From assembly GCF_964340395.1 (NCBI RefSeq), contig NC_135571.1:5254953-5318952 (forward strand): DNA of 64,000 nucleotides, written 5' to 3'. The position numbers and the translations under genes are program-made. The stretch comes from Glandiceps talaboti. Taxonomy: Eukaryota; Hemichordata; Enteropneusta; Spengelidae. This document shows positions 12,270 to 24,330 of this stretch, one piece after another. Below the pieces are notes generated by a model. The model was not told the DNA's origin. It made no database searches and was given only the letters and a program-made list of their open reading frames with translations. Every line of letters starts with the position of its first letter. The stretch's first letter is position 1.

Positions 12270-13690
12270 GTTACGTCTCTTGATTTTAAAACCAATTTCA
12301 TGTCCTATGTGACGAGAAGTACTTTGAGTACATACTTGAGGTGATTTTTCAACATTCTATGCCAAGAAAAGTGGTTTGAGTACACGGTTTTAAGTTTATT
12401 TCATCACTTTATACAGTATCATTGAGTATATAATTAAGTGATTTTCTGTTACTTTATCTGAAAAGTGGTTGAGAATATACATGTAAGTGAGAAGTTATTT
12501 TGTCTGCTCTGTCATCAGAAGAGGTTTAGATGCATAGGTGAGAAGTGATTTCTGTCAATCCTTATAGTAGTAATTAATTGTAACAATTAATATTTTCTCT
12601 TGATTCTGAAAGTAATCTGATGTCCCGTGTGATGAGTGAAGTACTTGGAGTAAATATTGATTTTTCAACACTTTAGACCGTGAAAAGTGCCTTGAGTACA
12701 TTATACTACATAGTTAAGAATGATGTGTATGTTACGCTGTGAAAAGCACTACCTGTATGAGTACATAGTTAAGTGATTTTCAGTTACTTTACACTGAGAA
12801 GTGATTTCAGAATATTAAGGAGAAGTTATTTTTTTTCCATTCTGTCATTAGAAAATGTTTACATACATAAGTAGGAAATGATTTGTTGCATTCCATTTGT
12901 TCTAAGCAGCAATATTGATCAGAAGAAATTAATTTCAAACTTCCATGTTTTCTCTTGATTTAAGAACCAAACTGATGTCGTATGTGTTGAGTGAAGTACT
13001 TGGAGTAAATGTCTGATTCGAAGTGATTTTTCACCATTTTAGTGTGAGAAAACTAGCTCACATGTACAGTTTAGGATTTTTATGCAATTTGATGCTGTGA
13101 AAAGTACCATCAATGTGAGTACATAGTTATGTGACTTTCAGTTACTTTACACTGAGAAGCAGTTCACTATATTACTGAGAAGTTATTATTTTCCATTCTG
13201 TCATTAGAAAATGTTTACATACATAAGTGGGAAATGATTTGTTGCCATTCCATTTTTTCTAAGTAGCAATGAAGAAATTAATTTTAAAATGTCAAATTTT
13301 CTCTTGATTCTAAAACCAATCTGATGTCCTATGTGATGAGTGAAGTACTTGGAAGTAAATAGCTGAAGTGATTTTTCACTATTTAAGAGTCTGAAAGTGC
13401 CTGAATACATAGTTGAGAATTATTTGCCTTTATATGCTGTGAAAGGTACCACCAATGTGAATATATATAGTTAAGTGATTTTCTGCCATTTTATGCTCAG
13501 AAGTGCTATGAGTATTTAACTGAGATGTTATTTTTCTACTCAATATCATTACAAGTGGTTTACATACAGTGGTGAAAAGTGATTTCTTCCCCATTTCATT
13601 TGCTGTAAGTAGCAATTATATTAATCCGAGTAAATTAATTTTGAAATTTCATATTTTCCTTTTGGTTTTAAATTGCACTTGCAAAGTACT
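12270..13690 (+). repeat. Long-period tandem repeat, ~320-357 bp x 4+
   Basis: TTGATTCTAAAACCAATCTG followed by ATGTCCTATGTGATGAGTGA and AAGTACTTGGAGTAAAT recurs at about 12280, 12600, 12957 and 13304, with a fading copy at 13660. The units are well diverged. Confidence 0.85.
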
Positions 13691-13841
13691 TCTCACTGAC
13701 GAGAGACTACAAACTAAGAGATTTAATTTGTACAATATACACTAATCACATAATCCTTTGCTTTCTAAAAAAAAAAGTCTAAATAATCATACCCTAAGGA
13801 GTGGGTATTACCGTAGGTTTAAAAATTATCCGACAATCTGT

Positions 13842-13990
13842 ACATGTAAAGGGGAACATCACTCCAGGGAATACAGGGCGGCGTATTTATAAACCATGGG
13901 TTCGAGAGAGTCATTTCATGATTTTACATCACCTACAATTATTTGTGATTTCATAGAAACATCAAGTTGATCTTGTGCCTTTATAGGGTA
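13842..13990 (+). repeat. Dispersed repeat copy (pair with 21180-21340)
   Basis: Shares with 21180-21340 the blocks GAGTCATTTCATGATTTTAC, ATCACCTA, AACATCAAGTTGATCTTGTG and GGGTATCTGTG in the same order and orientation. Probably a decayed SINE or other non-autonomous element. Confidence 0.7.
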
Positions 13991-14079
13991 TCTGTGGGTT
14001 ATTGTCCATACATGTTGTCATATTTCAAGTTCAAAAATATAACATAACATTAACAATACAACACTAGATGTATATGGTA

Positions 14080-14375
14080 TGGCAATTATTACATCACTAT
14101 GAAGATGTTCTTTTCTTTTGTATTGCACAAGTGATGACACTAGGTGTGTGATAAGGAAAATGATTACATGCTTATGAAATATGTTCTTTTTTTGTGTTGT
14201 AAACATGATGACACTAAGTGTGTGATAAGGAAAAATATTACATGGCCATAAAGATATTCTTGTCATTGTATTCCACAAGTGATGACACTAGGTGTGTGAT
14301 AAGGAAAATTATTACATGGCTATGATATCTGTTCTTTTCTTTCATATTACATAGAAAATGAGACTAAATATGTGA
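14080..14375 (+). repeat. Tandem repeat, ~74 bp x 4
   Basis: GATGACACTAGGTGTGTGAT followed by AAGGAAAATTATTACATGGC recurs at about 14133, 14207 and 14281, with a decayed copy near 14357. Confidence 0.88.
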
Positions 14376-14627
14376 TACGGAAAGTTATTAAATGGCTTTT
14401 AAGAACACGCTAATCTAACTGTTAGAATTATGTCAACAAATTCATCTATAAGTAGCACCCTGAGCTGACAAATGTACCATATTTGGACATTATGTAACTA
14501 CCCCTTACAAACACTAAACATATCACTGGGCAGAATTCTGTGATTAATTAACAAAGACATGATGTTAATAACTGTGTGTGTGTCTTTAGTTGAATTTGAA
14601 ATTTCATCTCAGGACCTCAATGCGCTA

Positions 14628-14681
14628 GAAATAAAGAGAGATCTTGAGATTTGATACCACGGATAGTACTAGACTATATGA
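14628..14681 (+). repeat. Dispersed hairpin repeat end
   Basis: AAGAGAGATCTTGAGATTTG followed by CCACGGATAGTACTAGACTAT, a closer match to the 4928-4996 copy than to its surroundings. Confidence 0.6.
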
Positions 14682-15954
14682 ATTCTGGCTTTATCTTCTG
14701 AAAATTACTGCAAAGTTTTTAACATAGTTATATTAATATTTATAATATTATGAAAACACAGCAGTAACATGTACTGGATGACACCTTAAACAGACTGTGA
14801 ACAAACATCTGTTTCACCAGAATTCAAACAAAAATATAATATCATAAGACCACAACACACACATTGGTAAGTGTTTGTATTGTTACAATTGTAATAATTT
14901 TTACCTTGACAAGCTGCAATTCATACAATAGCCTGGAATCCATGCAAATGGACGTTTTGAATTCCATATTTTCCTATCATAGAGAAATCAAAATTCCAAA
15001 TCCCTACTGGCATGGTTTCTAGGCAACACATATAATGAATAGAGAATAAGTATCTAGTTTTGATGATGTGTCAAAATGCCCATATCCACTTTGAAACTAA
15101 ATTTGTTGAAGATGAAGTACACTGTATATTTTATATATTTAGACGTTATTCCCCAATATTTTTCTTCAGACATCCAAAGAGAATATGAGTGACCTAAGGG
15201 GTCCTAAGGACAAACCCTCAGACCATGAGTATTTTCCGATAATTTTGATCATTTTGACTCATATTTCAAACACAACAGTACGAGTGACATAGACACGTTG
15301 TCATGACATAGAATGACCAGAGTATATATTCCATATTTATGGTTCTAAATGGTACAATACAAATACTGGTATTAATGTTCACTTTTAATATATAATTACT
15401 GTGCTTGTCTTTTATCCTGTGAATTCGTTTGCCTCTGTATATTTTTATGTGACAGACATTTAAATCATATGCTTAAAGTATTAGCCGATGTTTGTTTTAC
15501 TATATACAGATCTTTCCTGTAATTTTTCATATCAAATATAAATGTGTTACTCATTTTTGTTGTCCCCATCACATTTCAACTGTTTAATATGTCTTGTACT
15601 TCTGCTAGAATCAGCCAAATTTGTTGAGAGACAAGACAGTGAGTAATATTTAGTGGGTATCGTGTATCTGTTTTGTAACTCTCTTGTCCCACTTTTTCCC
15701 TGCATTTTCATTTCTCAGTTATATAATGGTTTAATAACTTAATGAAGTCAATCTGTAATTAGTAGTGTAGTTGACTACAGCTGACACACGGTAAGTTTTT
15801 AATACGACAACTATCACATTATTGTACTTACTGAACTGAAGCACACTTAACTAATACTTGCAATTGACTGAACTCAAACCTAGAGTGTATTTATAAATGA
15901 TCTGATGACATAATTTATTATACATATCAAAAAATGTTGAGGAAATCCCAAATG

Positions 15955-16370
15955 TATAATCAGCTGTCCTAGCAATGCCAGAAGACAACTGTAATGTTAT
16001 AGAAGACTAGTCCAGTTCCTATACAATATCGTTACGATTTTACACCTCCACTCACAGTCTAGTTCCTATACATACGGTATCGTTACGATTTACACCTCCA
16101 CTAGTCTAGTTCCTACATGACCTCCACTCACAGTCTAGTTCCTATACATACGGTATCATTAGGATTCACACCTTCACTAGTCTCTAGTTCCTATATACAG
16201 TATCTTTACAATTTTACACCTCCACTCTTAGAAACCTTGTTGGCATCCAGACTAAGACATGCATTGACATTAACATTACACTTGAATAGTTTCATCAAAG
16301 TTAGTATTTAAATATCGTCACTTCAGTAAAAAGCTTATAAACTCAGTTTGTGCCATTTGATAACTACATG
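15955..16370 (+). repeat. Dispersed repeat copy, interrupted by a MITE
   Basis: 15955-16007 plus 16254-16370 together match the uninterrupted, inverted copy at 16835-16975 and a third copy at 58645-58795 (GTCCTAGCAATGCCAGAAGA, then ACATGCATTGACATTAACAT, then AAGCTTATAAACTCAG). Confidence 0.75.
16008..16253 (+). mobile_element. Nested MITE-like insertion carrying a tandem array of its own end
   Basis: 246 bp inserted in the dispersed repeat and flanked by AAGAC (16003-16007 and 16254-16258). It starts TAGTCCAGTTCC and ends GGCATCCAGACT. Most of it is five copies of the AGTCTAGTTCCTATACATAC / TTACGATTTACACCTCCACT subterminal unit seen once in the 7562-7853 element. Confidence 0.7.
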
Positions 16371-16834
16371 TGTGGGCTACTTTTCACACTTTCTTCCTCT
16401 TTTTACAATAAAGTCACAATGAATCATTCAGTTTGGTTTAACTTTTTAATTACATCTGTCCTTGTTCATTCTAAAGATGAGATAAGTTGAAGTCAGTTGA
16501 GAAAAACATGCAACTTTAATCTTAGAGGCATGGTCCTTGGGGTACTGGGGCAACAATTGGTTATTTAAGTATTTTATAGGTGTATAGACATGTCTAGAGC
16601 TAAGTCGTATGAAAGCTGGAACACTTATGTTACTGTGCAACAAACTTGAACATAGCACAGAATGTACGTTATGCTTGGTAAATCAAGCAAGAACACAGCT
16701 AAACAGTGTGAAATTTAAGACTATAAAGGTGTTAGTTGTGTGTCTGTGAAATCATGCATGCATTGTCAATACTGCTGGGTGTACATGTATGTATAGGAGT
16801 ATATATGTGGTTAACAGTCCAGACTATACGCATA

Positions 16835-16975
16835 TTATTAAAGTGGCACAAGCTGAGTTTATAAACTTTTTACTCAAGTGACAATATTTACATTAAAATA
16901 TCAAACTACAATGCATGTCTTCTATAACATTATGATTGTCTCCTGGCATTTTTATAATAGTTGATTGCCTTTAAG
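16835..16975 (-). repeat. Inverted, uninterrupted copy of the 15955-16370 repeat
   Basis: The reverse complement reads GCCAGGAGACAATCATAATG, TTATAGAAGACATGCATTG, then AAGTTTATAAACTCAGCTTG. Together with the interrupted copy it forms an inverted pair about 0.5 kb apart. Confidence 0.75.
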
Positions 16976-17109
16976 TATACTATTAACCTGTATGAATTGA
17001 TACCTAAGTTTAGTAGCATGTCTTGTACTTAGGTTGTACTTAATCACTTCATGAACTGACTTGAAGTAACCAAATAAATCCCTCACAAATGTAGAGTATA
17101 TTGTACTGA

Positions 17110-17480
17110 AGTCTTGACTAAATGTCGCAAAATAGACATACCTCAAGTAACTTGGGATAAATATTTCACCACTCAAAGTAGTGTTGTATCGTATCCAGAG
17201 TCTCTGTTTGTACGTAACCCACTATCAACACCTCAAACTATCAACATACAATCAAAGTGTTCAAAAGTACACACTTGGAATAAATATTTCACCAACCAAA
17301 GTAGTGAATTGTCCAATATCCAAAGTCAATGATTGTACAATATATCAACGCCTCAAAATAAATATACCACCAATTCAAAGTAACTTTGAATAAATATTTC
17401 ACCAAAGTAGTGTATAGTACCATATCCAGAGTCGATGATTGTAACCTGACTATCAACGCCTGAAACTAGGCATACCACCC
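17110..17480 (+). repeat. Tandem repeat, ~110-122 bp x 3
   Basis: GGRATAAATATTTCACCA followed by CAAAGTAGTG recurs at about 17155, 17277 and 17387, with (T)ATCCAGAGTC and CTATCAACGCCTCAAA in each unit. Confidence 0.85.
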
Positions 17481-17834
17481 AAGTATTGAGAAAACAGCAC
17501 ACAAAAGAAGCGACATTAGTGAACTGGAAATTTTTAAGTTGATACATTTACTCCTTGAGAATTTTTTGAATGGTAGAGACACTAAACATTGCTTAAACTC
17601 AGACGTGCTTTTATTGAAAATCTGTGTCAAATTTAATGTACTGGAATCTGTGATCCATTTCCTTGCTTGTTGCCAGGGTTCTAAACTATGGCATAATGAA
17701 ATACTATTTAGAAAATTTGGAGGATTTCCAAGTCGTGAGTTGACTTTTAACACATTGACATTTCATCCAGTCTATCTAACAACAACTGTCTATTGAATTT
17801 GTACTGTATTATGATGCATCATGGGATTGGATTT

Positions 17835-18015
17835 GGACTAGTGTCCTTTTTCATCGAACAATATTCCCTGAGATTTAACTATGACTGTTGTCCTCTCAAT
17901 AGACACTGCAGACAACTTAAACCCATGTATTACAAGATTTAACTTGGCAGTTGTTCTTTCACTGTTGTCCTTTCATTGGACAATACGACAGACAGCAAAA
18001 ACCCATGAGATTTAA
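17835..18015 (+). repeat. Tandem repeat, ~70-90 bp x 2-3
   Basis: GTTGTCCT(T/C)TCA(T/A)T(A/G)GACA and CCCATG(A/T)(G/A)ATTTAACT recur at 17845-17870, 17890-17945 and 17960-18015. Confidence 0.65.
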
Positions 18016-18019
18016 CTCT

Positions 18020-18428
18020 GACAGAAATAAGTCTGACTGGACTTTTCCTTTAAGTTGACAGCAGTAATCGATACAAGTGTACTAAATGCAGAAATAAGTC
18101 TGACTGGACTTTTCCTTTAAGTTGATAGCAGTAATCGATACAAGTGTACTAAATGCAGAAATAAGTCTGACTGAATTTTAAGTTGATAGCAGTAATCAAT
18201 ACAAGTGTACTAAAGGTAGAAATAAGTCTGACTGGACTTTTCCTTTAAATTGATAGCAGTAATCAATACAAGTTTACTAAAGGCAGAAATAAGTCTGACT
18301 GGACTTTTCCTTTAAGTTGATAACAGTAACCAAAGTGTACTAAGTCTGACTTGACTTTCCTTTAAGTTGATAGGAGTAACCAAAGTGTACTAAAGACAGA
18401 AATAAGTTTGACTTGACTTTTCCTTTAG
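18020..18428 (+). repeat. Tandem repeat, 67 bp x ~6
   Basis: AGAAATAAGTCTGACTGGAC followed by TTTTCCTTTAAGTTGATAGC starts at 18023 and 18090 (exact 67-bp step), and later copies carry small deletions. Confidence 0.92.
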
Positions 18429-18699
18429 AACCCAGATTGTGGGAAATCTTGTAAATTTACATATATGTACATTGTCTGACTACATCCGATTGTAATTTTA
18501 ATGGGAACATTTGGATCAACAGCCTTAGAAAGCAGGTACTTAGATTAAGCCTGGACAAAAACATTGGTGATTATGGTAGAAAACCACAATTGAATAGAAT
18601 TAAGTAGACTGTGAATACATGTCATGGTTGGATAGTCTTGTGTTCACTATAAATACACATGTGTAAATGACAGTCTCTAAGGTATGCTGTAAGGTTTTG

Positions 18700-20460
18700 T
18701 AGAAATGAATGTCTACTGACAGCTACATGGTACTTACAAGATTGAATTTTTGTAGCTTTCTTAAGATTTAAACAAATTTCTTTGAGTCATCGAAAAGTTG
18801 ACATGCAAAAACTGTATGTATGTGAAGTGACATGCCTTAAGTCTGTTGAAATCAATGTCTGCTGACAGCTACACAGTACTTAAAAAGATTGAATTTTTGT
18901 AGATTTCTGAAGATTTAAATAAATTTCTTTGAGTCGTTGAAAAGTTGACAAGTAATAATTGTATGCTGTAAGTACGTGAGGTGACATGCCTTAAGTCTGT
19001 TAAAATCTATGTTTGCTGACAGAGATACACAAAACTGAAAATATTGAATTTTTCTAGATTTCTGAATACATTGACAATGGTTAGATGACATAGGTATATG
19101 AAGTGACATGCAAAATATTGATTTTTAAAAAAATATATTTGAAGAGTTATTTCAATTTCTTTTGAGGAGCTGATGAGTTTACAATCAATGAGTATAGATG
19201 TGTGAAGTGACATGGTGGAAGTTTGTTGAATTCAGGGTTTGCTGACAGCGATATAAAAACTCAAAATATTGATTTTTAAAAATATATTTGAAGAGTTATT
19301 TCAATTTCTTTAGGGTAGTTGATGAGTTTACAACCAAGTATACTGAGACGTGTGAAGCAACATGTTGTAAATTTGTTGAATTCGACATTTGCAGACAGCG
19401 ATACATGAAAACTCAAAATAATGAATTTTTTTGTAGATTTCTGAATACATTGGGTAGATGGCATCACAATGTAGGTATGTTGAATAACATGCAAAATACT
19501 GAACTTTTGGCAAAGGCTTGAAGAATCACTTCGATTTACTTCAAGTGGTTGATGAGTTAACAATTAACAAACAAATATAGATATGTAAATTTGTTGAATT
19601 TGATATTTGCTGACAGCGATACACAAAACTCAATTTTCAAAATTTTCAAAATATTCAAAATACTGAATTTTGTGTACATTCAGGAAACACTGACATCACA
19701 TCGATGACAACATCCCATTGTTGGTATGTGAAGTAGTATGCAAGTTTAGTGAAATCAATGTACATAGAACACAAGGATGTACAAAACACAAAATAGTGAA
19801 TTTTTATAGATTTCTGAATCATTGAAATTGGGTAGGTAACAATTGCTGGAAGTACGTTAACTGGCATGCTGTAAGTTTGCAGAATTCAATGTTTACTGAC
19901 AATACACAAAACACATATTGAATTTTTATTGATTTTTGAATTATTGAAATCAAGTAGGTGACAATTGTAAGGGTGCTGAGTGACAAGCTGCAAGCTGAAT
20001 GAAATCAATGTCTACAGACACAGATGCACAAAACACAAAATATTGAATTTTTATAGATTTCTGAATCATTAAAATCAGGTCAGTAACAATTGCTGGAAGT
20101 ACTGGCAGGCTGTAAGTTTGCAGAATTCAATATTTACTGACAATACACAAAACACAAAATATTGAGTTTTTATAGATTTCTGAATCATTGAAATTAGGTA
20201 GGTGACAATTATTGTAAGAGTGTGAAGTGACAGGCTGTAAGTTTGCAGAAATCACTGTTTATTCTCAACACACAAAATATTGATTTTTTAAAATAGATTT
20301 CTGAATACATAGACATCAGGGTAGGTGACAATTGTCAGTATGCATATTAACAGGCTGTCTACTGAAATCTATGCTATGAAATCTAAAATGTGAAATTCAT
20401 ACAGATTTCTAAAAGAGTTATTTTGGTTTACCGATACTTAGAATTGCCGCTGATAAGTTG
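18700..20460 (+). repeat. Degenerate long tandem array, ~120-220 bp units x ~11
   Basis: Units contain GTGAAGTGACATGC, GTTGAAATCAATGT, TGCTGACAG(C)GATACA, AAATATTGAATTTTT and AGATTTCTGAA. It resumes at 20824-20930, after the insertion at 20475-20809. Antisense ORFs here all derive from the same unit. Confidence 0.85.
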
Positions 20461-20823
20461 ACAACCAATATGTAATAATAATAATATAATAATAATTTTA
20501 ATTTGGTAAAGGGCCACGGCCCATCATACAAAAATTACATACACAGGTGAAACACACTGGATTGGTCAACATATAGTAAAAGTTATCCAACTACACATAT
20601 GCCATAAGACGAAATTAATGATACAAAAATCTAGACTTCCTTCAAAAACCTCTCTCGTGTTTGAAGGACTTAAATATGAAAATAGCCAACTGAAAATTAA
20701 GCTTGGAGTTTGCATTTGAAAGAAGATAATTGAATTAAAATTATTATTATTATTATGTTTTTAAAAAAAACAACCAAAAAACAAAAAAACAAACAAAAAA
20801 AACAAAAAAACAACCAATATGTA
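20461..20823 (+). mobile_element. Retroposon- or MITE-like insertion with 14-bp target-site duplication
   Basis: ACAACCAATATGTA occurs at 20461-20474 and again at 20810-20823. The 335 bp between them start with (TAA)n-TTTTAATTTGG and end with GAATTAAAATTATTATTATT plus an A-rich tail (AAACAAACAAAAAAAAC type). The (AAT)n-TTTTAATT ends are inverted repeats, which suggests a MITE. The A-rich tail inside the duplication and the length of the duplication favour LINE-mediated retroposition. There is no coding capacity. Confidence 0.8.
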
Positions 20824-21179
20824 TAGGTATGTGAAGTGACAAGCTTAGTTTACTGAAATCAATGTTTGCTGACAAGACAAACGATACTCAAAATATTGAA
20901 TTTAATTTCTGAATTATCAAATATCTCTGCAACTCATACGACTTATTTCTATTTGTTAACAGACACTCTGGGTAGGAATGTGACCTTTGACATGCTGATA
21001 TGACCTTTGACACATGCTAATGTACACTTCAGGCCATAGTTCTTATTTAGATAAATATTTAGTTGGGAAAAAGAAATGTCTGGCTGGCAAAGCTAAATGA
21101 ACAGAAGTAAACTTTGGGAACATGTATATCACAGTGACTGTTCAAATTCATACTAAGTATCAATCATTGTAATGCAGTT

Positions 21180-21340
21180 TGTGTTAAAGGGAATGTTACT
21201 CCATGAAATAAACTTAACGTATTTTCATAACCTATGTGTTCTAGTGAGTCATTTCATATGATTTTACATCACATAATATTCAGTGAAACATCAACTTGAT
21301 CTTGTGCTTTCAGAGAGTATCTTTGCTGTGAGACATTGCA
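21180..21340 (+). repeat. Dispersed repeat copy (pair with 13842-13990)
   Basis: Contains GAGTCATTTCATATGATTTT, ACATCACATAATATTCAGTG and AACATCAACTTGATCTTGTG in the same order as at 13842-13990. Confidence 0.7.
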
Positions 21341-21959
21341 TCCTGGCAGTCTGCAGAAATAGCGACTTTAACTTTAAGGGAGTGTGGTTTTAATACTGGA
21401 TCGGTACTGAATATTCATTCATGTCAAACTTTCACCGACTTGCAGAAATCAAAGTTTTGTTTTGAACTGGTTATTTTTTCAGTATGGTGTGATACTTAGA
21501 ACTATTTACCAAGTCAACAGAATCAGAAACAGAACAGAAACAAGGAATAAAATATACAGGACTTTCTCATTTTCTTCTTCTCCTTTTTCATTGTCAACAG
21601 CCGGAATCTAAACTTTTGATCCCATTTTCAATATATATATGTATTGTACTTCCTACAACATGTGAAAGTTGAAAGGGACATTGAGCCATTTTATTTATCT
21701 AACAGGGATAATAATTGTAAAGTGATTTCAATACTGTCTGGGGAAGTGGTATTTTAAATTTTTTTAAAAAATTATTTATTGAAAAAATAGACATTTAAGT
21801 ATTAGCTAATATTTAAAAAATTCTTTGAATTTTATAGATTTCATTTACATTTTTTATTACTGTTGTAAATTGTTGTTGTATCAAATAACAGAAGTTGTAA
21901 CATATTATAAATTTAGCTATGCAACCATAATGGCATTCAAATATTTGTTATAGCAGAAC

Positions 21960-22450
21960 TATTTCAAAGAGGTATTACAGTGTTACTTGTCCTTGATACC
22001 TTTACTGAGGGAGACTACAGCAATAGTTGAGTGTTTGGAACCCCTATATAATATTCTAATCATATGTGCTCACTGTCTCCTTACTTTATGCAACACTCTC
22101 AGGGCGGATCTCAATGGTGACACCTGTACTAGAAGACCACAGCAATAACTTGAAACCCGATTTTCAGAGTACATGTACACTGCAATTATAAAGGGAACCT
22201 CTCATCTCTTATTCAATGAGAACACCAGAATTAGAGTGCTATTGTCCTCTATACTTTAAATACTGGGGGAGACCACAGCAATAACTTCAAACGCCTGTGT
22301 TCAGAGTACTTAGCAATTACAAGGGGGACCTTTGTCTCTCGTTTGACGAGAACACAATTAGAATGCTTCTTGTCGTTCATACCTTTACTGAGGGAGACCG
22401 TGCACAGCAATAACAAATGTTTGAAACCCCTATCTTATCTAATGTTGAGA
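21960..22450 (+). repeat. Tandem repeat, ~125-130 bp x 4
   Basis: ACCTTTACTGAGGGAGACYA followed by CAGCAATAACTTGAAAC recurs near 22000, 22130, 22265 and 22390. Confidence 0.82.
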
Positions 22451-23204
22451 TTGTACAGCCTGCAATCCTCTGTACCTGCCAATAGAACTACTACCACTTA
22501 TATCTATTATTGGTAATTATTGTCACAACATAATTCCATTTCTGAGTGGACACCATAAGTTCCACTCCACATACTACATGGCTGAGAATAAGTCGACCTT
22601 TTTATTAGTTTTATTTTGACCCCCTAGCATCAGGTGATTGCTTTTGCAGGTACTAAGAATTACAAGAGGGTTTGAATTTAAAACGCTTATTGTTAAATAT
22701 TCCGAGTGAACATAGCATAGTGATGCTACTTTCACAGGTATGCAGACGTTATAAGGGCAAGAACTTTAAGTTGGCTGCCGAGTAATTCCTCAAGTGTTTC
22801 TTTAATCTCACCATAATGACAGATTACATGCGCAAATTCCAACACTCATCAGCTTTTCACGTTCTCTGCTATCAAAGTGTCTGGAATTTCACCTGCCTAG
22901 TCAAAACACTTGAGTTTACATAGTAGATTTTGTTAATCTCAGACAATACAGGTTTTTACCTTGAAAGTCTGATGGTTTGTTTTGTCAACTAATCTTAGAC
23001 AAAACATGTGGGTTTTTTCGTAAAGTGAAAAAAACGGAAGACAAAACAGGTTGATGCGTGCTTGCATCAACATTTGTTATTTGCTATTCTTCATTCCATG
23101 CATGAAATGTTGTTTCTGTTCCTGTTCCTGTTGACTTGTTAATACTATGTACATTAGTAGACATCACTCTCTCATAATCCTCGGAGCCTCGCATTGCTAA
23201 AAGT

Positions 23205-23468
23205 GTTGTTATGTATGTACCATATCTACTGCATAATTGTACTGTGGGCCCTCACTGATGTCAATTAAGGCCCACAGTACAATTACATAGGGCGAATCAT
23301 TTATTGACTTGTTACTGCAATGCCCTAGCCATCATGTTACTGTGATCCCCCCCCCCCCAACCAGTAACATGTCAACAAATGATTAACCCTATGTAGTCAA
23401 TGAGAACCCAAAGTACAACGATATTCTCGTACTATTATGCCGTAGATATTGGTACATACAAAACAATA
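23205..23468. mobile_element. Foldback element with nested hairpins
   Basis: GTATGTACCATATCTACTGC at the left pairs with GCCGTAGATATTGGTACATAC at the right. Inside these, TGTACTGTGGGCCCTCACTGA pairs with TCAATGAGAACCCAAAGTACA, and ACATAGGGCGAATCATTTAT with AAATGATTAACCCTATGT. The left arm also pairs with itself (GTACTGTGGGC / GCCCACAGTAC). The loop has a C11-12 tract at about 23347. It has no ORF and is probably a non-autonomous foldback or MITE. Confidence 0.8.
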
Positions 23469-23639
23469 GCTAATACTAGCGATGCTCTGAAGCAATGACT
23501 GGTGAGAGAGTCTAAAGTCTCTACTGCCAGAGGACTGCCTTAATAATATGAAATGTAAACACTGTGAAGGATTTGATAAAGGGTTGTTAGCATAGCCCTA
23601 CACAATCCACAATAGAAACAACAAAACTGTACTACACAC

Positions 23640-24330
23640 ACTTCAAGACATGCTTCCCTACTTCTGAACTGGACATATCAAATCATGAAATAGGTCATTA
23701 CAATCTGAACACCCCTATCATTCATGTATCTTTGAAACGTCCCTACATGCTTCATAAATTGGGTGATACAACTATTGCAAAATAGGGATGTAAGCTCTCC
23801 TAAAATCCACCTTCAAGACATGCTTCCCTACTTGTGAACTGTTCATACCAACACTCTGTCAACACTTCAACAGATCATTAAAATCTGAACACCCCCATAA
23901 TTCATGTATCTTTGAAACGTTCCTATCATTCCCTATACTAAAGAGGATGTAACTATCGGAAAAGAGGGGTGGTAAACTCTATTAAACTCCACTTTGCACA
24001 CTTCACGACAAGCTTCTCTACTTGTGAACTGGACATATCAACTTGTGACATAGATCACTAAAATCGGAACACTCCTATAACTCGTGTATCTTTGAAACAT
24101 TCCTATCATTCTCAATAACTTGGACATCCAGACAATAAATTGGGTGATACCATTATCGCAAAATAGGGATGATAAGCTCTATAAATCACTTCAGTGCATG
24201 CTTCACTACTTTAACAAGTGGACTGTCTAATAAAGAATTATCATTTAACCTCATCACCCCCATTATTTCTATATCTTTGAAACGTTCCTATAATTATACA
24301 CAGAATGGATGACACAACTATGGTGAGATA
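23640..24330 (+). repeat. Tandem repeat, ~172-190 bp x 4
   Basis: CTTCAAGACATGCTTCCCTA starts units at about 23641, 23813, 23999 and (decayed) 24188. Each has GAACTGGACATATCAA, AACACCCCTAT and TATCTTTGAAACGTTCCTAT. Confidence 0.88.

Noticed and set aside
17539-17796. 85-codon plus-strand ORF
   Set aside because: No recognisable domain, and it overlaps an equally long ORF on the other strand.
23345-23360. Poly-C tract (also near 34090)
   Set aside because: Treated as simple sequence and possibly a length error in the assembly, not as a separate element.
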